A DNA stretch of 64,000 nt from CAWIOX01 sp963837775 (GTDB taxonomy: Bacteria; Pseudomonadota; Gammaproteobacteria; Burkholderiales; Burkholderiaceae_D). Below the pieces are notes generated by a model. That model saw only the letters and a list, made by a program, of their open reading frames with translations, made no database searches and was not told the origin of the DNA. Shown here one piece after another: positions 60,488 to 64,000 of the stretch (position 1 is its first letter; each line of letters begins with the position of its first letter). The DNA lies in NCBI GenBank assembly GCA_963837775.1, contig CAWIOX010000018.1, positions 62,001 to 126,000 on the forward strand, in the 5' to 3' direction. A program made the position numbers and the translations under genes.

Positions 60488-61892
60488 TCAGCCGAAATGA
60501 TTGCCAATATTGCCATTCTGGCCAGTTGCCGGCGCAGATTTGCACGGCAGGATCAGGGTTGCCAGCAGTCCGCCGGACGGATGATTGGCCAGTGTCAGGC
60601 TGCCGCCATGTTGTTCGGCAATATTGCGTGCAATCGTCAAGCCCCAGGCCGGTGCCGCCGGTGTCGCGCGAGCGCGACGTGTCGATGCGGTAAAACGGTT
60701 CGAACACCTTGTCGAGCTGATCGGGCGCGATGCCCGGCCCGGCATCGCGGATGCGGATGCAGGCGCCATGGTCCGTGCCGCGTTCGACCGTCACCTGCGC
60801 GCGCTGGCCGTATTTGACCGCATTGTCGATCAGGTTGACCAGACAGCGGCGCAGGGTGGCGGGGCGGGCCATGACGGCCAGGCCGGTCTGGCCCTGCAGC
60901 GTCACGTTTTGCCCGGCGTCGGCGGCATCGGTGCAGACGCTGTCGAGCAGCGAATCCAGATCGAGCTGGCGCATCGCCTCGGTGGAGTCCATGCTGCGCG
61001 CCAGGTCCAGCCCTTCGCGCACCATCGCCTGCATCGCCGACAGGTCGCCGATCAGCTTGTCGCGCAGCTCGGCGTCGGCCACTTTTTCCAGCCGCAGGCG
61101 CAGCCGCGTCAGCGGCGTTTGCAGGTCATGCGTGATGGCAGCCAGCATCTGGGTGCGCTGCCCGATGTGTTGCCGGATGCGCGCCTGCATCGCATTGAAG
61201 GCGCCGGTCGCCTGCCGGATTTCGCTGCTGCCCTGTTGCAGCAATGGCGGATGGTTGATGTCGCGCCCCAGGTCGTCGGCGGCCTGCGCCAGTTGCTTGA
61301 GCGGGCGCAGCGTCATGCGCGCCACCAGAAAAGCCAGCACGCCGATGCTGACGATGAACAACGCCAGGTAGGTCAGGAAATCGGCATGCAGCGGCGGCAT
61401 CGGTCCGCGCGGCGGCAACACCGTCAGGCGCAGCAGCGTGCCGTCGCGCAAGCGGATGCGCGTGACCTCGCAGGCTTCCCGCGGCGGCGGCTCCAGGCCC
61501 ATGCCCATTTGTGCGCGCTCGTGCAAGCGCGGACAGTCGGCACGGGTGGCCGGCATCGACATCACCGGGTAGTCCGGCCCCAGCCGTTCCGCCAGTGCAG
61601 CGGCAAAGGACGAGCGGCGCGCATTGTCCGGCACCCCGTCCGGCGCGGATTCGACCTGCAGCCCGATGCGCTTGGCGGTTGCCAGAAATGCCGCGCGCTT
61701 GGCGGCCGGCAGCGCATCCAGCGCCAGCACCAGTTGTTCGGTGCGCTCCAGCACGTGAAAATCGCGGAACTGGCCGATGGCCCGCTGCCGCTCGCCGAAC
61801 GCCAGCCAGAAAGTCAGCGCAATCGATGCCAGGATGCCCAGCAGCAGGATCAGGAAGATGCGCCCGGTCATGGAGCCGGGAAACCATCTCAT
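60488..61892 (-). pseudogene. Sensor histidine kinase, frameshifted in the G2 box
   Basis: Inner-membrane kinase with an N-terminal helix (10-32), a periplasmic loop of about 140 residues, a second helix, a HAMP domain (RMTLRPLKQLAQAADDLGRDI) and the H-box MLAAITHDLQTPLTRL, then N-box LVNLIDNAVKYG and G1 RDAGPGIAPDQLDKVFEPFYR. In the G2 box the frame runs GGTGLGL and then shifts; the correct continuation TIARNIAEQHGGSLTLANHPSGGLLATLIL is in another frame ending at 60488. An extra G in a run at 60642-60645 explains it. As read, the protein ends at 60435 with unrelated sequence. Confidence 0.88.
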
Positions 61893-62611
61893 GGCACCTG
61901 CTCCACCGTCGTCGCCAGCACATAGCCGCCATTGCGCACGGTCTTGATGATTTGCGGCGCACGCGCATCCTCGCCCAGTTTCTGGCGCAGGCGGCTGATC
62001 TGGATATCGATCGAGCGGTCGAACGGGTCGGCATCCCGGCCCTGCGTCAGGTTCAGCAACTGGTCGCGGTTGAGCACCCGGTTCGGATGCTCAAGGAAGA
62101 TATGCAGCAGCTTGAATTCGGCACCCGACAGCATGATCACCATGCCCTGCGGATTGATCAGGTGGCGTGCGGTCAGGTCCAGCGTCCAGCCGGAAAAACG
62201 CAGCGACTGCACCGACGCATGCTCAGGGCTGGCCGGCAGCGCCTGGCTGCGGCGCAGCACGCTGCGGATGCGCGCCAGCAGTTCACGCGGCTCGAACGGT
62301 TTCGGCAGATAATCGTCGGCCCCCATTTCCAGCCCCAGAATCCGGTCCAGCGGCTCGCTGCGCGCGGTCAGCATGATGATCGGCAGCGTCGATTGCGCGC
62401 GCAGGTTGCGGCACAGCGTCAGCCCATCCTCGCCCGGCATGTTCAGGTCCAGCACGATCAAGTCGACGTGGCTCGTTTCCAACATTTTGCGCATCGCGAC
62501 GCCGCCGTCGGCGGCCAGCGCATGGTAGCCGTTGGTTTGCAGGTAATCGGCCAGCAATGAGCGGATCTCGCGATCGTCGTCGACGATCAATATGTGTGCA
62601 ATTGTTTCCAT
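61889..62611 (-). CDS. OmpR-family response regulator
   Basis: 240 residues. The receiver domain has acidic pocket DDD at 11-13, phospho-acceptor D55 (LIVLDLNMPGEDG), the switch T near 83 (IIMLTARSE) and K105 (DDYLPKPFEPREL). The C-terminal winged helix is FSGWTLDLTARHL to GGYVLATTVEQVP, with the recognition helix DPFDRSIDIQISRLRQKLGED. Overlaps the kinase gene by four bases. Direct repeats upstream look like its own binding sites. Confidence 0.93.
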   Translation of the reverse strand: METIAHILIVDDDREIRSLLADYLQTNGYHALAADGGVAMRKMLETSHVDLIVLDLNMPGEDGLTLCRNLRAQSTLPIIMLTARSEPLDRILGLEMGADDYLPKPFEPRELLARIRSVLRRSQALPASPEHASVQSLRFSGWTLDLTARHLINPQGMVIMLSGAEFKLLHIFLEHPNRVLNRDQLLNLTQGRDADPFDRSIDIQISRLRQKLGEDARAPQIIKTVRNGGYVLATTVEQVP

Positions 62612-62653
62612 AGATATGGATTATGGCGATTTCAGCCCGGCGCGCACAATGAA

Positions 62654-62701
62654 TTTGTATCGCTTTGTATTGCCCGCGGCGGCAGATACACGGCGATACA
62701 A
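62654..62701. promoter_or_regulatory. Paired direct repeats, probable response-regulator sites
   Basis: Two TTTGTAT units 10 bp apart (62654-62660, 62664-62670) are followed by two GATACA units 10 bp apart (62685-62690, 62695-62700), which are the same motif on the other strand. Ten-base-spaced tandem repeats are typical OmpR-family binding sites. Position between the regulator gene and the divergent Spy-like gene suggests control of both. Confidence 0.7.
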
Positions 62702-62803
62702 AACTGCCCCGGAATGACACTTGCCAGTTACATCTGGCGTGCAATATGTGTCCATGTGCAGTGCAGATTGCATACCCGATAAGCTCAACACAAAGGAACC
62801 ACC

Positions 62804-63385
62804 ATGAACAAATTACACAAAAGCATACTGATCGGCATGACCGTCATCGGCCTGGGCGCCACCGCCGTGGCGGCGCGCGCTGACATGGGCGAGGGCGATT
62901 GCGGCCACATGGGCCGCATGGGCGGCCATGGGCATGGCTGGTCCAGCGAGAAAATGCAGGAGCGCATCGCCAAGCATCAGGCCGACTTGCATGCCAAGCT
63001 CAAGCTCAGCGCCGCGCAGGAACCGGCCTGGAAAACCTTTACCGACAGCATGAAGCCCGGCGCCATGATGCAGCGCCCCGACCGGGCCGAGATGGAAAAA
63101 ATGGCCGCGCCCGAGCGCATGGAAAAGATGCTCGGCCTGATGAAGGACCGTGAAGCGCGCATGAGCAGCCATCTGGCCGCAATGAAAACCTTCTATGCGA
63201 CGCTGACGCCGGAGCAGAAAAAGACCTTCGACGCCAGTTTCGGCCCGCGCGGCCGGCCATATGGGGGGCAAGCGCTAAGGCGGCAACGCATTTGCACGGT
63301 GCATGCGCGGATTACGGCTACGCCTGATCCGCCCTACTCTCCGAACTGCTCTGAAATGCAAATAAAAGCGGGAGTATGTGCATAA
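62804..63385 (+). CDS. Spy/LTXXQ-like periplasmic stress protein, probable frameshift near the end
   Basis: 193 residues as read, with a signal peptide (ILIGMTVIGLGATAVAARA) and a His/Gly/Met-rich start. KLKLSAAQEPAWKTFTDSMKPG and FYATLTPEQKKTFDASFG are the LTXXQ repeats of Spy-like periplasmic chaperones that counter envelope or metal stress. After FGPR the sequence turns atypical and runs into a repeat. A neighbouring frame reads AAGHMGGKR and stops at 63276-63278, so a one- or two-base indel near 63241-63262 is likely and the real length is about 158. AAAGGAA precedes the start. Divergent from the two-component system. Confidence 0.78.
   Translation: MNKLHKSILIGMTVIGLGATAVAARADMGEGDCGHMGRMGGHGHGWSSEKMQERIAKHQADLHAKLKLSAAQEPAWKTFTDSMKPGAMMQRPDRAEMEKMAAPERMEKMLGLMKDREARMSSHLAAMKTFYATLTPEQKKTFDASFGPRGRPYGGQALRRQRICTVHARITATPDPPYSPNCSEMQIKAGVCA
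63301..63338 (-). repeat. GTAGGGCGGAT-type palindromic repeat, second copy
   Basis: On the minus strand it reads AGTAGGGCGGATCAGGCGTA followed by GCCGTAATCCGCGCATGC, a diverged form of the copy at 25727. It lies inside the apparent C-terminal extension of the Spy-like frame, supporting an earlier true stop. Confidence 0.6.
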
Positions 63386-63442
63386 AATGCAGTACTCCCG
63401 CACGTATTTGTTGCCCTGTAAAAAATACAGGGTGGGGTATAT
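63372..63442 (-). repeat. Dispersed intergenic repeat, copy D
   Basis: Minus strand: ATATAC-N8-GTATTT (63442 to 63423) with a T-run, GTGCGGGA from 63403 and ATACTC from 63377. Distances 39 and 26 equal copies B and C. It begins nine nt after the stop of the minus-strand lipoprotein gene. In this copy GCGGGAGTA and TACTCCCGC form a perfect 9-bp stem with an inner TGCAT-TTT-ATGCA. Confidence 0.8.
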
Positions 63443-63450
63443 AAAAATGC

Positions 63451-63792
63451 TCAGCGCATCATCTGGCACTGGCGCAGCTCGCATTTGAGCAGCAACACCC
63501 GCTCATCGTCGCACGCCATCCGGTACACCTCGACCGGTCCCTTGTCGGTAATCCGGGCCGCGCCTTTGCTGGCGCTGCAGCCGTATTTCAGCGCCAGTTT
63601 TTCCACCGTCATCGACGACACCCCGGCTAGGAACGGGATGGTCTGTATCTGCGGTTCGGCCGGCGCCGCTGCGGCTAACGGCGCCGGTGCCGCAGCGGGA
63701 CGCTCGCCGGCGAACATCCCGGACAGCGCCGCACAGCCGGCCAGGGATAACAACAGTGCAGCTGATAGGATGGACTGGATGGCTGAGCGCAT
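63451..63792 (-). CDS. Small lipoprotein, unknown function
   Basis: 113 residues from ATG 63792. Signal peptide with lipobox SLAGC (Cys 20), an Ala/Pro-rich linker, then a small domain with IPFLAGVSSMTVEKLALKYGCSASKGAARITDKGPVEVYRMACDDERVLLLKCELRQCQMM and four cysteines that could form two disulfides. No family recognised. Probably periplasmic and membrane anchored. Confidence 0.72.
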   Translation of the reverse strand: MRSAIQSILSAALLLSLAGCAALSGMFAGERPAAAPAPLAAAAPAEPQIQTIPFLAGVSSMTVEKLALKYGCSASKGAARITDKGPVEVYRMACDDERVLLLKCELRQCQMMR

Positions 63793-63934
63793 TGCTGAAA
63801 CTCCGTGATTGATTGAATGCCGCCAGTGTACGACAGCCGCATCGCGCTGAATATTGCAATTGTGCATTTTCCGGGCGATGCAGCGCCTATCGCAGGGCTG
63901 GCATCAGCAGGGCAGCCGTTTTGGATTATTTCCG

Positions 63935-64000
63935 TCACGGCGCCAGCGCTGGCGGATCCGGCCGCGGCGCTGTCTGCGCTGCCGCGATCAGATGGCTGGC
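63935..64000 (-). CDS. Possible C-terminal end of a gene cut by the window edge
   Basis: A minus-strand frame open from the window edge to a TGA at 63935-63937 gives SHLIAAAQTAPRPDPPALAP at its end, with GC-rich third codon positions like the neighbours. A plus-strand frame from ATG 63817 is also open to the edge but has weaker codon bias. Which, if either, is real cannot be decided here. Confidence 0.3.
   Translation of the reverse strand, partial: ASHLIAAAQTAPRPDPPALAP

Noticed and set aside
60585..61925. 446-codon plus-strand frame opposite the sensor kinase
   Set aside because: Antisense shadow; kinase boxes are present on the minus strand.

Overview
The window reads as chromosomal DNA of a GC-rich, facultatively denitrifying betaproteobacterium. 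Gene content (clade I-type Tat NosZ, quinol-type NO reductase, UbiU/UbiV/UbiT, class III ribonucleotide reductase, LivFGHM-type transporter with CoA ligases) fits the Burkholderiales, perhaps Oxalobacteraceae. That placement is by resemblance only. No rRNA, tRNA, CRISPR array, insertion sequence or prophage was recognised.

Layout. 1-1.75 kb: gluconokinase (cut by the window edge) and a divergent LacI-type regulator around a perfect palindromic operator. 1.9-9.3 kb: a membrane alpha/beta-hydrolase-like protein coupled to a cytochrome P450, a thioesterase, a metallo-hydrolase, several small proteins and a Crp/Fnr regulator. 9.5-21.1 kb: a branched-chain-type ABC importer flanked by two acyl-CoA ligases, an acetate symporter pair and a MaoC hydratase. 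21.2-35.6 kb: housekeeping and stress genes (Hpt, nitronate monooxygenase, enoyl-CoA hydratase, EttA, patatin, PRC-barrel, CsbD, CHRD, DUF2721, GST), a diguanylate cyclase and an Mrr-like nuclease. 35.8-62.6 kb: an anaerobic respiration island. It holds norZ with DUF2249, a nos cluster in the order nosZ-nosR-nosD-nosF-nosY-nosL-orf214-cytochrome c-apbE, nrdD/nrdG, ubiT/ubiV/ubiU, a hemerythrin-DUF2249-membrane protein operon, an HDOD protein, a Dnr-like regulator and a two-component system. 62.8-64 kb: a Spy-like periplasmic protein and a lipoprotein.

How it fits together. Nitric oxide is reduced to N2O by the quinol-dependent enzyme and N2O to N2 by NosZ. NosR, NosDFY, NosL and ApbE serve electron transfer, copper delivery and flavinylation. 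UbiU/V/T would make ubiquinone without oxygen and NrdD/NrdG would make deoxynucleotides without oxygen. Predicted Fnr/Dnr boxes lie before nosZ and between ubiU and the hemerythrin gene. NsrR-like sites lie on the norZ promoter and NrdR-like boxes on the nrdD promoter, so the island looks tuned to low oxygen, NO and dNTP demand.

Two cross-window observations stand out. First, at least four close copies and one diverged copy of an apparently undescribed ~70-bp intergenic repeat share rigid internal spacing. The four close copies lie 9-52 nt after a stop codon in the same orientation. Second, at least nine genes carry one-base frameshifts with otherwise intact protein sequence, including nosR, nrdG, ettA and a sensor kinase. 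This pattern suggests sequence or assembly errors more than real gene decay, and should be settled before any loss of function is claimed.
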